Shown here in pieces: positions 44,887 through 56,591 of a stretch of DNA of 64,000 nucleotides. Below the pieces are notes generated by a model. It had not been told where the DNA came from, searched no databases, and was given only the letters and a program-made list of their open reading frames with translations. Position 1 is the first letter of the stretch; the number at the start of each line of letters is the position of its first letter. The stretch comes from Spiroplasma turonicum (lineage in GTDB: Bacteria; Bacillota_I; Bacilli_A; Mycoplasmatales; Mycoplasmataceae), in NCBI RefSeq assembly GCF_001262715.1, contig NZ_CP012328.1:806001-870000 (forward strand), given 5' to 3'. The translations under genes were made by a program, and so were the position numbers.

Positions 44887-46725
44887 AAATTGTTTTTTTC
44901 ATATATTATTAATTCGTTTCAAAACTATAAATGCAATGGTGATTAATATTTTTTAATTAAAATCTATTTTGTTGAATTTTTTAATTGTTGAAAGAAATAG
45001 TAGCTTGCTTATAAGAAATAAAGTAATAAATAAATAAGATGGATCAATAAAATTATTAAAGGAGTTTTGATCAAATTTATTATTTATATTTTTTAAATCG
45101 AATATAATATATGGTAAAAATAAATTTTGTTGTTTATTTAATTCTATTAAAGAGGTACTGTTTGGATTAAATCATATGTCATCATAATATAAACCTGATT
45201 TATTAGTATAAAAAACTCAGGTCAAATAAAAAGGGTTTATAAAATTCATAATGTTCAATTTTTTTTTGATATCTAAATAACTTCTAAGAGTATCATTCTG
45301 AACCAATGAATAGTTTGTCGAATAATAATAATGAGTTGTATAATAAATTAAATAATTTTCAAGTATTCTTGTTAAAAACATTTCATCATTAATTATATTA
45401 TCATAAAAATAGTTTTTAAGTTCTTCTGAATATCTAATTGTAAAGTCTTTGTCATCAATAGGGTTCACCCCTGCAATTATAAAATTGAAAATAGATTTTA
45501 TATCATTTACATCTAAATCGATTTTTTCATTTTTACTTAAATTAATTATTTGATTGCTGTTAATATTGTTTGACAGAAATAAATAATCACCAAAAAGATT
45601 ATATTTTTGTTGAGGGATATTTATAATAGTTTTTTTTAAATCGCTTTTAAAGGATAAAAAGTCAGCAATATTACTTTTTATGCCTTCACTACTAGTACAA
45701 TTTAATAACTTTCTTATTTGGTGTTCATTTTTAAAATAGGAGTTTAGAGATAAATTAATTTTAATTTTATCACCTAATGATCATTTTTTTAGACTTGTTT
45801 TTTTAGAATTAGTTAATAATATTCCATCAAAACTTATTTCTTTTTTGGAAGGTACGACTATACCCATTTCATTTTTTCAAAATTCATTATATCTAATTAA
45901 ATTATTGTTGTTTAAATTATTAATTGTAAATATTATATTATCATTTCTACTGTAGTTAGTTAGATAATGGTTTAAGGAGTGAATAAGATTTTTATATTTT
46001 ATTTTTTTATTTATAATTAGACCTTCTAAAGCGATGGAATTATAAACATCTGTTTGATAAATATCATAAGATTCATTATTATTAAAATCTTTAAAAGTAA
46101 AAATTTTGTCTTTTTCGCTCTCTCAAATTAGTTTGGCTGGAATGTTGGCTACAAAGGAAAATGATAATAGTAGTGTAGAGATAACTAATGTTGGTTGATT
46201 ACCAATGAATAAAATAAGAAAAACTAAAAAATTAAATAGGCTTATTTCTAATATTATTGAAAATAACATAAAAACAAGTGTTTTTTTTATTACAAAATTA
46301 TTAGTAGTAAAGTCATTAGACAATATATAAACAATATTAAACATGATGTATGAAAAGAAAACTGGCGAAGTAATAATAATCAATAAAGTAAAATATTGTG
46401 TTATAAAGAATCTAATTCTTGAAAATGAATTTGCAATAACAACAAATATTGTTTTATCTTCAATTTTTCTAACAAAAAAGAAATTGATAATCTTAATAAT
46501 GAATATAAATAAAAATATATTTATAAAAATGATAACATAAAAATCAAAGAGTAAATTTTTTGTTTCACCAGATTTAATTAAAGAAAAAAGAACAGATACT
46601 AATAAAGAAAAAGAGTTTATTATTATAAAATAAATAACGAAAACTTTTTCATGAATAAGAATTCTATAAAAAAAATTGATTAAATCCTTAATTTTAATCT
46701 TGATTGTACTGGCCTCTTTTGACAT
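44875..46725 (-). CDS. Membrane protein with large polar C-terminal part
   Basis: A 616-residue protein, start at ATG 46725 behind TAGGAGGTGGTT. The first 200 residues hold five or six hydrophobic segments (for example KVFVIYFIIINSFSLLVSVL), similar in layout to an ABC-2 type permease. The rest is polar with two weak hydrophobic stretches near the end (SYLFITLFLISKLLFL). I do not recognise it further. It is 36 bases downstream of the large lipoprotein at 46762, so the two form an operon and probably act together. Several TGA tryptophans are present. An exporter subunit is possible but not shown. Confidence 0.7.
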
Positions 46726-46761
46726 AACCACCTCCTATAAAGTAATGACTTAAGAATTAAA

Positions 46762-48747
46762 TTATTCACCTAATTCAATTAAACTTTGAAATCTTTTACC
46801 ATTTTTTGAATTAAACATTTCTTTAATTCTGAAAACTACATTAATAAAATCCAATTTGAATTCAACATCTGCAAAAGAATTTACAGGTATATAATAACCA
46901 TCAACAGTAATGCCTTTTGTATCTCTTTTTTCACTATCTAATTTTTTTACATCAACATCACCAATATTTTTAAGCAGCCTAACATAAGGTTTATATTTTT
47001 TACTAAACTTTCATTCAAAAATGTTTTGGTTTCCTTGTTTATTTATAATATGTTTAGCCTCTTTTTGTATTAAAGTAGTATTTGGATCTTGACTATCTGT
47101 TAATTCAAGTGATAAAAATTTATTAAATTTATCTAAAATATTAGTATAGACTATTTTTAATCAATTTTCATGTTTTTCATTACTTTCACCATTACCATCT
47201 GGATCAATATATTTTTCGTTTAAAGAGTCTCATATATTTAAGTTATTACCTGTGGAATCTTTAAATACTCCTTTAAATTTTATTAACTTATAATCATTAG
47301 AGGTTTCTTGCACACCAAAAGTTTCTTTAAATGTTTTGATACCTTTTAAAAGATTTTCTGTTGTACCATAAATCAGTTTTGTATTATTTTTATCTATTAA
47401 GTTATCATCTATTTGATATCCAACTGCCAATATGAAATTAGGAACATCAAATTTAAATTTACCATTATCAATTAAAATTTCTAAGTTTTTAATAGGGGCA
47501 TTTTTATATTTAACAGTTTTACTTAAAACTTTTATGAAATCTTCTTTATTGTATGTCTCGCTATCTTCATAATTAACTTTTTCAATATAGGTATCCAATC
47601 ATTTTGAATAGTTTTCTTTTATATAATCATATACAGATAAAATATACTTATCATTTTTAAATATATAATCATAAAGTTTTTCATTAGAATCAAGGTCATC
47701 ATTACCTATATTTTTAAAATCATTCTTCCAATTAAAATAATTTGGAGGTGAATTTTTTGAAGTATACTCATTATCTCAAGAATCTAAGTTATCTACAATT
47801 CCATCATTAACAGCATCATCTTTTATTTTAACTTCTAAACCATTGTTTATTGGAGGTTTTATGATTTCTTCTAATTTTTTATATAAATTGTTATCTTTTT
47901 TAAATAAATCTAAATATTTAGAATTAATTACATCTTTATCTTCAAATAAATCTCCAGTTTTTTTTGATGTTTTAATTATAGAATCTCTTTCTATAAAAAA
48001 CTTGTATTTAATATCTTTTAATTGATTATTTATATAATCTAATAATGCTTCATAAGTGGTAACTGTAAAATTAAATTTTCCAAATGTTGGTTCAATTTCT
48101 AATGTTGAATTATTTAATTTAGATTTATAAAATATTTGAAATTTTATTTCAAAGTTTTCAAGAACTGATATATATTTTATATCTTTATTAACTTTATCTG
48201 ATGGTTCATAGTATTTTAATATTGATTTTTTATCTTTTGATTCATAATAATTTTGATCAATAGATAATAGTTTATTTTTTTCTAAACCACCTACCAAAAT
48301 AGAGTACTTTGGATCTTTTGCAACTTTACTAACTTCATCAATAATTAAATTAAAGTTTATTTTTTGTTTTAAATCATAATAAAAATTTTCTTTAGCTTCT
48401 AAATTGTTTTTCAAGACTTCACTTATTGATTTTTCAATTGTTCTACCCACATTTTTATAATCTAAAATTTTTTTTAAATAATTATTATTAAAGAATTTAT
48501 TTTTTATAGTTCCACCTTGTTCAGTTCAATTAACAATACTTTTTTTTACTTCTATATTAATTAACTTTTTAATTTTTTCTAAATATTCTTGTTTAATCGT
48601 TTCATAAGAATCTCCTAAATCATTGTTAGGATTTTCTTCACAGTTCTCATCAGAGTTATCATTTACTTTTGTGTTACAACTTACAACATAACTGATCGGT
48701 GAAGATATTAAACCTGTGCTCATTATTGATAATAAATATTTTTTCAT
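46762..48747 (-). CDS. Large lipoprotein, paralogue of the 51787-53841 protein
   Basis: A 661-residue lipoprotein. The signal MKKYLLSIMSTGLISSP ends at the lipobox YVVSCNTK. The body is polar and Lys/Asn/Asp-rich. Near the C-terminus NIFEWKFSKKYKPYVRLL and FADVEFKLDFINVVFRIKEM match the equivalent FEWNFDFSN and LKLNFINIKFDID of the lipoprotein at 51787, so the two are paralogues. The start has a clear site (AGGAGTTTATTTTATG). The gene shares an operon with the membrane protein at 44875. Its promoter holds a long T homopolymer (see 48781-48808), which suggests on/off expression. Confidence 0.85.
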
Positions 48748-48780
48748 AAAATAAACTCCTATCTATTTAATAATGTGTTT

Positions 48781-48808
48781 ATCTTAACAAAAAAAAAAAA
48801 AAAAACAA
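48781..48808 (-). promoter_or_regulatory. Candidate phase-variable promoter with 17-T spacer tract
   Basis: On the minus strand TTGTTT (48803-48808) and TAAGAT (48781-48786) are -35 and -10 candidates separated by 16 bases. Fourteen of these 16 are T; the homopolymer runs over 48789-48805 (17 bases). The start codon of the lipoprotein is 34 bases past the -10. A homopolymer in the spacer changes promoter strength when it gains or loses a base, as is known for the vlp genes of Mycoplasma hyorhinis. Confidence 0.6.
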
Positions 48809-48917
48809 GAGGTTTCATAAAAAATCTAATAATAATTAATTAATAAAACTTGTTGTGAATGTTTATAAACTATTAGTTAAAAACTTTTCTATTTAATTAA
48901 TATATATTTAAACTACT

Positions 48918-48975
48918 AAAAAAGGAAACTATATAAACTAGAGGTTTTACACCGCTATTATTAGTTTCCTTTTTT
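48918..48975. terminator. Long-loop terminator hairpin
   Basis: AAAAAAGGAAACTA (48918-48931) and TAGTTTCCTTTTTT (48962-48975) form a 14-bp stem with a 30-base loop; T or A runs lie at both ends. It could stop transcripts from either side. It follows the GH32 pseudogene on the minus strand. Confidence 0.6.
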
Positions 48976-48998
48976 TTATGCTGAATATTTTATATAAA

Positions 48999-51100
48999 TT
49001 ATATGTTTTTTAAATCATATAAATCATAACTTATATTTGTACTATTTTTAATGTCAAAATTTAATAATTCAATATCATTATTTTCTAAAAACTTAAGTAA
49101 AGTAAATGTTGAACCATCAATCATTTTCATTTCAATTACAGTTTTATCAAGTAAAATTTCCATTTTTCCATTACTTAGGTCTTTTAGATTTGAATTATAT
49201 TCTCTTATATTTATAAATTCTTTTTTAATTGAAAGCGTTTTATAAATAGTTACTCTTTTTACTGAGATCTTGTTTAAATTAAAATCATAAATTATAATTA
49301 CATCATAAAGATTAGCATTAATTGTCAATTCAATTTTTCATCACTTGCATTGAAATTATTTAAATTTATTTCTAGTCTATAAATTCCTTCAACTTCAGTG
49401 AAAATATTAATAAAAAATTGAACTGACTTAGTTTTTTTACATTTTTAAAACCTAAAAAATCTGATTTTATTATATATTTTGAATTCTTCATACTAGTATT
49501 TTTTCTAAATTTACTTTACGAACCAACAGGAAAATTAAACATTGAAATAGTTGAACCATCAGGTAATATTGCTTCTATTGAAGTAGTGTCTACATACAAA
49601 GTTATTTTTGAAGTGTTTTAATTATTGATAATTGTCTTATAAGTTATTTTTTGTATAAGACCATTATTATCTTCTAAAGTTTTGTCTAAAGAAGATCTAT
49701 AAGAAGAAGTTGAATTATCATCAAAATTTAATTGTATTTTATTTGTATATGTTTCATTATTAAATATTAAATCAGTAATTCCTTTTTTATTATTCATATT
49801 TTTTAGTGTTAATTCTAATTTATATTTTCCACCTTTTAAAGTTCTGTCTTCAAATTAATTTTCATTACCATATGAAGTAATATCTTTATCATCATAATCA
49901 AAAAAACTTTTTTTAAATGAGTATTGATTGTTATCATTCTTAATAAGAGATATTTTCTTGCAAGTGACATATTACCCCAATAGCCTGCATTAGGGACAAC
50001 TCTGTTATAATCTAAACTACTCATTAAACCTATACCAATTAAATGATAACCTAAATTATCTTTGCTATCTTTAGTATCTTCAAAAAAGCTGGCTTCATAA
50101 AATCTACTCCAAAGTCAAGTCTTTTAGGTTCTTATTCTTAATAAAAATAAAATCTTTATTTAAATGACCAACATAATAATATATACCAGTACCAATATTA
50201 TCTACATATGATAGTTGACCATTATCATTACCATTACCACCATATATCACAACAAATTTTTTTCATCTTTATTTCCGTTTACATTTAATTCAGATACATT
50301 AGCAAATCCTACCATCGGATGTTTTGCTTCATAACTACCTTTATAATGATACTCACCTAATGGTTTATCTGACTCATAAACACCAAACTTATCAAGTTGT
50401 GAAACATACATAATAAATTTATTATCTTTTTAAAAAAAATGTGGGTCTCTGAAATCTGGATATATTACTTCTAGTTTATTATTTTTTAATATTGGTTCTG
50501 CACCATTTAATACAATGAAATTATAACAAAGTAGTTTCCCTTACCATCATTATCACCTGGTGATTAATAATAAGCTAAAACATTTTGACCTTTTGGCCCA
50601 ATATATGCAGTTGAAATTGCAACTCTTCCGTTTTTTGTTTTATTATCATTAAAATCGCTTTCTTTATTTATATATATAGTACCACCAGCTGCATCTACTC
50701 AGCTATTTGGGTTTCATTTTTTTACAGCTAAACCTTTATATTCTCAATTGATAAAGTTTTTTGTTAGCATATGATACCACTCAGTATTATTCTCACCTAT
50801 TTGATCACCATTTTCATTATATTTTGCACCTTTGTTATATAAAAAATATACATGTCAATATTTCCCGTCAAAAAAAGCACCTTGCATATCATTTAACACA
50901 TCTTTTGATTCTGGTGCATCAACATGAAATTTGTTTAAATACTTGGTCTCTTGATTTGGTTTTATGGTTTTTGAACCATCAATTAAAGTAGTATTTGTTT
51001 TTTTATAAAATATGATTTCATCATCTTTTTTTTATTATTAGCATTACAAGACAAAATAGATAAACACAAAGGTCCATTTAAACATTATACCCCTAATGCA
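48999..51100 (-). pseudogene. Ruined GH32 fructan/sucrose hydrolase lipoprotein
   Basis: Pieces in several frames assemble into a lipoprotein-anchored GH32 enzyme. In order they are a signal with lipobox LSILSCNA, the nucleophile block NDMQGAFFDGKYWHVYF (the usual NDPNG region), the RDP motif as YPDFRDPHFF, and a block with SLDYNRVVPNAGYWGNMSLA. Two beta-sandwich-like C-terminal modules follow (STSSYRSSLDKTLEDNNG and DKTVIEMKMIDGSTFT). Frameshifts and in-frame TAA codons (for example after GQNVLAYY) interrupt it many times. The intact gene would have cut fructans or sucrose outside the cell. Confidence 0.82.
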
Positions 51101-51349
51101 CTTAATTTTTTTTAATACACCCAAATTATTATTAAAATGTAAAATTAATTAAACATAAAATTATTATATATTATTTAAATTTATAGAATGAGCATAAATT
51201 TATAAAATACTGATAAAAATGTATATAAATACACTAATTTATTAATTTATAATTAAAATGTTAATTTTTAATGAATTAAGAGTTAAAAAAAATCTCTAAG
51301 TATATTAAATAAAATATAAGAAGAGATTTTAATAAATCAAATTGTATTC
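51101..51349. other. AT-rich gap between GH32 pseudogene and small membrane protein
   Basis: This stretch is AT-rich and contains the terminator at 51284-51330. Otherwise I see nothing in it. Confidence 0.4.
51284..51330 (-). terminator. Terminator after the small membrane protein gene
   Basis: AAAATCTCT (about 51289-51297) and AGAGATTTT (51322-51330) form a 9-bp stem with a long AT loop. A run of T follows on the minus strand. Confidence 0.6.
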
Positions 51350-51667
51350 TTATTGTGTTACTGCTTGATTTTGTTGCTCATTTTGATTTAAATTATTAGC
51401 ATTATTTGTATTTACATTACCATAACTATTTTCATTTGTAACTAATACTAAAATTCCATTTATTAAGAAAAAAATACCTGTAAAGAATAAGCAACAAACA
51501 CCTAATCCCACACTAGGTTTATATTGATTAATTCTTGATTTAACAGCTAGTGTCATCGGTATCATTCAAGCAAGTGTTATAACAAATATAGATAATGATA
51601 TTGTTGATAAAATCATAAAGATATAAGCGGCTAGCATAGTTCCACTTTGTTTTGTGTTATCATTCAT
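51350..51667 (-). CDS. Small two-helix membrane protein
   Basis: A 105-residue protein, start at ATG 51667 with AAGGAATATAA upstream. Hydrophobic segments lie at about residues 11-35 (IFMILSTISLSIFVITLAW) and 55-72 (VCCLFFTGIFFLINGILVLV). The C-terminus is a low-complexity Asn/Gln tail (NTNNANNLNQNEQQNQ). The TGA at Trp34 breaks the frame under the standard code. It lies between two lipoprotein-related loci. Function is unknown. Confidence 0.75.
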
Positions 51668-51786
51668 AAATTATATTCCTTCTATTTTATTTAGGTATTA
51701 ACCTAAACTTATAATATTATAACTTATAATTATAAAAGTTGATTAAATTATTTTAAAATAAAAGTTAAATTTTATATTTATATTAA

Positions 51787-53841
51787 CTATGAAACTCTAC
51801 CTATGATGTTTAATCTTCATCATCACATACCTCAGTATGCAACAGTTCCATTTGGATATATATTTTCGTCGATATCAAACTTTATATTTATAAAATTCAA
51901 TTTTAAATTTCCATAATAATGAGTTACACCATCCATGTGAAAGAAATTAGGAACAAGAGATAAACCTTTTGAAGAAGAATATTCAAGATACATATTACTA
52001 AAATCAAAATTTCATTCAAAAACATCTTGATTACCAATATATTTCATATACTCTGAAAACTGGATTTGACTATCATATTTAAGTGATAAACTATTTGATA
52101 AATTTTTTGATACTAAATCTGGATTGTATAATGAAGTAGGAAGAACCATTGTATCTCATATATTTACTCTTATACTTGGTATTTCTTTACTTGCATTACC
52201 AGAAAATGTAGTCAATGATAAACCTTTACCATCAAGTCTTGAACCATTAGTTCTATGACCATAAGTTTCGTTAACAGTATCTTCATGAAAATCAAAAATT
52301 CTTTTCATAGCTTTTATACCATTTCTTGTATTATAATAAACAGAAGCAAAAAGTACACTTTGCTTATAAAAATCATCACTTATTTCTGAATTTGCTAAGT
52401 TATATGGTATTACATTTTCGCTTTCTTTTGGACTGTATGAACATAGAACATCAAATGAAGGTAATAATTGTTCAAACTCTCCTATTTTTATTTTTAAATT
52501 TTTTAATGTTAAGTAACCTAAACGAATACTATTATATAAGTTACTATTAGATTTTAAATCATCTATACTATATTTTGTATTTAAACTTTTAATCTCAGTT
52601 AATTCTTTGTTATATAAATTCGAAATATTTACTTTAAAGGAATTTTTAACAACATCTAATAGAATTTTATTTACTTGTTGTTGACCATCATTATTTAAAG
52701 TTACAGTATCATTCTCTTTTAATATATTTTCTCTAAAAAACAAATCATAAACATTTTGTGATGAATAGTCTTTATTCTCATAATTTTCTTTACTTTTTCA
52801 AACTAAAGGGTAATTACTTTTATTTTCTGAATCAGACATATATTCTTTTTCAGAGTCTAACTTTTGTAAATTTCTATAAGATCCAAAGAAGTCGTTTTTA
52901 TCAATTACAAAACTAAATTTATTTTTGCTTTCTGATAAATATGTATTATTCAATACGCTTGATATATTTTTTTTGTAATCATCAGTATTTACATATTTTT
53001 CTAAATCAACTAAGTATTTAGTATCATCACTATATGTTACCCTATTATTTTGTGGAATGTTAAATTTTTGATAATCAAACGCAAAAGAGTCTTTGAATGT
53101 TTGATTATTTAATAAACCCTCAGATTTTAATTCGTTTAAAACTTTACTTATAGCAACACTAACATCTTTATCAGAAGTAACTCCATAAATCATATTATTA
53201 TTAAAGTTCATTGTGCTTTTTTGATTTCCAGCATCTTTATAATTTAAGTCAAAACTATAATTAAACAATACATTTGCAGAAATTAAGTTTTCTTGATTAA
53301 AAATAATGCGTATTGAACCAAAATCAATTTTTAGATCAAATACTTCATTAATATTATCTAAATAATTTAATACTTTATACTCTTCTTTATAATAAATTTT
53401 TTTTATTTCTGAAATTAAAGTACTAAATTCTAATAACTTTTTAGTGTCATTAGTTAAGTCTGATTTTTGATATTCGTCTAATTCAATTGGGTCTGTTATA
53501 CTTTTACCTTTATATTTTTTTAATACATCAATTTTTAAAAATTTATTATCTAAAGTAGACATTTCAGCACTATTTAATGCATCTAATTGATAAAGATTGC
53601 TTGCTGTCTTAGTTAAGTTATTTTGAATTGCATTATTAACTTCTGATTTTAGACTTTTAATTAATGGAGAAATTACATTACTTTCATTGTTTCCATTATT
53701 AGATTCATTTCCACTATTTGGGTTTTCCTCTGGAGTAGAACTATTTGGTTTTGAAGGTATAATACTACCACAAGCAACAACTGTTGATGTTGTAAAAGCT
53801 GTAATTGAAATTAATGACAATAATTTATATATTTTTTTCAT
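51787..53841 (-). CDS. Large lipoprotein, paralogue of the 46762-48747 protein
   Basis: A 684-residue lipoprotein. The ATG at 53841 was chosen because AAGGAG lies 7 bases before it; longer in-frame starts lack a site. The signal MKKIYKLLSLISITAFT ends in the lipobox TVVACGSI. A short Pro/Ser/Asn linker (SKPNSSTPEENPNSGN) follows the lipid cysteine. The body is polar. The end (IGNQDVFEWNFDFSN, LKLNFINIKFDID) resembles the 46762 lipoprotein. It lies just downstream of a ruined ABC transporter with which it may once have worked. The protein ends in a Trp-rich segment (YWGMWWWRL), all or mostly TGA codons. Confidence 0.87.
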
Positions 53842-53975
53842 ACAAAAACTCCTTGATATTTTATTATTATAAACTTTATTGTTATATTTTTCAAACATAT
53901 ATTTTATATTTTAAACTATTTTTTTCTAAATATTATTAAAAATTAAAACATATTTTCTAAAACCATATAAAAAAC

Positions 53976-53995
53976 CATTTAATGATTATTAAATG
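53976..53995 (-). terminator. Terminator after the ruined ABC transporter
   Basis: CATTTAAT (53976-53983) and ATTAAATG (53988-53995) form an 8-bp stem with a 4-base loop, followed on the minus strand by a T run. Confidence 0.65.
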
Positions 53996-54018
53996 ATTTT
54001 AAGTAGTATATTAAAATT

Positions 54019-54840
54019 TTACAATAATAAATCTTTTCTTTTAAATATATAATATGATGAAACATAAAGCAACACAAAAATTATTAACAAAATAAATAAT
54101 CCTGATATAAAGCTTTTAACATCAGATAAAGCAGAAATATTTGTATTATAAAGGGAATTTAAACTGAAATATTTTAATCAACTTAATGATTGAATAGCCT
54201 GTGATAGAATGTTTGTTATTCAGAAGAATATACAAATACCTCCATTAACTAAAAATGTATAAATAATTTTATTAAATAAGCAACTGAATAAAAATATAAT
54301 TGATGATGTTGCTAATAATGCTAAATAAAATCCAATAAAGTGAATAGTAATTAAAACAAAATCCACTCCTTGTGATTGTTTTGAGATTAAAAATAATAAA
54401 ATTGTTAAAAAATAAATTAATATATTTGAAAAAGTTATACTACTAATAAAATCAAACATTTTAGTAAAAATTACAATTTTTCTAAATTGATTTGTGATTA
54501 ATATATTTACTAAATTACCCTTTTCAACCTCATTGCATACTAATAAAATTCCAACTACAATTGTAAAAATCAATAATAACATGTAAACAAGTCCACCAGG
54601 TCCAGTAATTAAATCAACGATTAAAGACTGAATTTTTGTATTAATACTCAAACTAGAATCATTAATAAGATCACTTTTAGAAAATAATGTATATGCAATA
54701 ACTGCACCAGATAATACTAATGAAGTAATTGTGATAACTAATAAAAATTTATAAAATTTTTTTTAAGTTAATTTAAATAACTCAATTGATTTTTTTGATT
54801 CTTTTTTAGAAATTTTTATATTTAAATGTTTTTCTAAATA
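54019..54840 (-). pseudogene. ABC-2 type permease with a nonsense mutation near the N-terminus
   Basis: The frame from about 54760 down to the TAA at 54019 encodes some 245 residues with six hydrophobic segments (LLVITITSLVLSGAVIAYTL, LVYMLLLIFTIVVGILLV and others) and the ABC-2 loop VEKGNLVNILITNQFRKIV. In the same frame, upstream of a TAA at about 54764, the sequence continues ELFKLT, which is the usual cytoplasmic start of such permeases. A single stop therefore separates the N-terminal codons from the rest. The neighbouring ATPase is also broken. An alternative start after the stop is possible but would lose part of the protein. Confidence 0.7.
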
Positions 54841-55790
54841 CTTTTTTTGAAGTTTTCATCTTTATAAAAGTTCATAAAGTACTCTTCTAAACTAAATGGT
54901 ATTTCTTTAAACCTTTTATATTAAATTTAAATAATAAGTTAAAAACTCATTTAATTGATTTGCTTTCACATCTAAAAGTAAACGATGATCATTAGTTTAT
55001 AAAATGTCAAACTTTTCAAAATCCTTTAGTTGAACATTCTCTAAAAATTTTAAGTCAAATTTTTTAGGAACTGTTAATTCAATTTGTTTAATATTTATTG
55101 GTGATACAATTTTTACTTGTTTAATTATTGATACATAATCACATATTTTTTCAACTTATGAAAAAAATGTGAGATGATAAGACAATTGCTTTTCCATTAT
55201 TTTTTTCTTTACAAGTTCAATAAATTTATTTTGCATCAAATGATCTAAACCAGAAGTTGGTTAATCTAATATAATTTTATCGGGATTATGCATTCATGCA
55301 ATTATCAAAGCAAGCTTCTATTTATTTCCTTTTGACAATTTTTTTATTTTAACTGTCGCATATAAGTCACAATATTTTATTAACTCTATAACATAATTTC
55401 TATTGTTCAAATTTCTTAAAGAATAAATTTGTCTAATAAGTTCAATACCTGTTATATTTAATGGAAAAGATATTTCTCCTGGAACATAACAAACTTTTCT
55501 ATTGATTTTATTTGCATCTTTTCAAGAATCATTTCAAATTATATTATTAACTTGATTCTCTGAATTTAAACTTACATCAATTGAACCACTGCTTGATTTT
55601 ATAAAACCATGAATAGTTCTTATTGTAGTTGATTTTCCATCACCATTTGGACCAAGATATCCAAAAAATTTTGCCATATTCAACATCAAAATCAATTTCA
55701 AATATTCCATAATTATTATTAAATTTTTTATTTACTTTTTTTACTTTATTTCCTATATTGTTAATGGAACCTCATCTTCAAAATTTTAAA
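54841..55790 (-). pseudogene. ABC transporter ATPase, broken
   Basis: Pieces in different frames show the order of an ABC ATPase. These are a start fragment FEIDFDVEYGKIF, Walker A LGPNGDGKSTTIRTI, CYVPGEISFPLN, the signature KKLSKGNK, Walker B KIILD with a stop where the Glu-Pro of DEP should be, SGLDHLMQNKF and an end fragment IPFSLEEYFMNFY. At least three frameshifts and several TAA or TAG codons interrupt it. It was the partner of the permease at 54019. Confidence 0.8.
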
Positions 55791-55899
55791 AAAGAGATTT
55801 GTCTATCACATTATAGTTTATTATTGAATTTTTTTGGTCTAAAGTTTTTTTCAAAAAAAATATAAAGCATTTTTGATTCTAATACATCTTTTTTGTGAC

Positions 55900-56415
55900 A
55901 CGAGAGCTTTTCTATTATAGGAATAATTATGCTGTTTAAAAGCATTTTTATTCACATTAAGTTGAATTTTACATAATTTAAAAAACTTGTATATAGGTTT
56001 AATAAATATGCTATAAACTCTTTTTTGAAAATAAATACTATTAATAATAAATAGTCATTAAAGTTATTATCATAAACATTAATACAAAATTAAAGACTAC
56101 TTGATTTATTATACCAATTACAATATTTATTATTAAAAATAATGTATTAAATAAATCAAAAAAAGATAATTTAATTAAATTATTTGTTTGACCATTTATG
56201 AAACTGATTATCATTATTATTAATATTTATTCAAAACTTTATTTGAGCAACTATAAATAAAAAATATAAAATAAATTCTTTTACAATATATTTAATAGAA
56301 ATATATGATAATGATTTATTATCAATGAAAAAATCAATAGCTGAAACTAAAATAATAATTAAAAGTATAGAAAGTATTAAGTTGTTTTTTAATAATTTTT
56401 CATTTTGATTCCTTT
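55900..56415 (-). pseudogene. Remnant of a multi-spanning membrane protein
   Basis: Upstream of the ruined ATPase, broken frames read as hydrophobic segments (NNLILSILLIIILVSAIDFF, VKEFILYFLFIVAQIKFW, NTLFLIINIVIGIINQVV) with frameshifts and stops between them. It resembles a decayed membrane subunit, perhaps a second permease of the same transporter. I cannot name it. Confidence 0.45.
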
Positions 56416-56591
56416 ATTAATTTTTTACGAAATTAAGCAAAATATATAAATATCTTAAAATACAATATTAGATTGTATCTTTATCTTATAGATCAATTTA
56501 CAAAATTATACATTAATTATAAACTAATTAATGTAATTGTTTAAATTCAAAAAATATTTATATTTTAATATATAAATATAATAAATTACTT

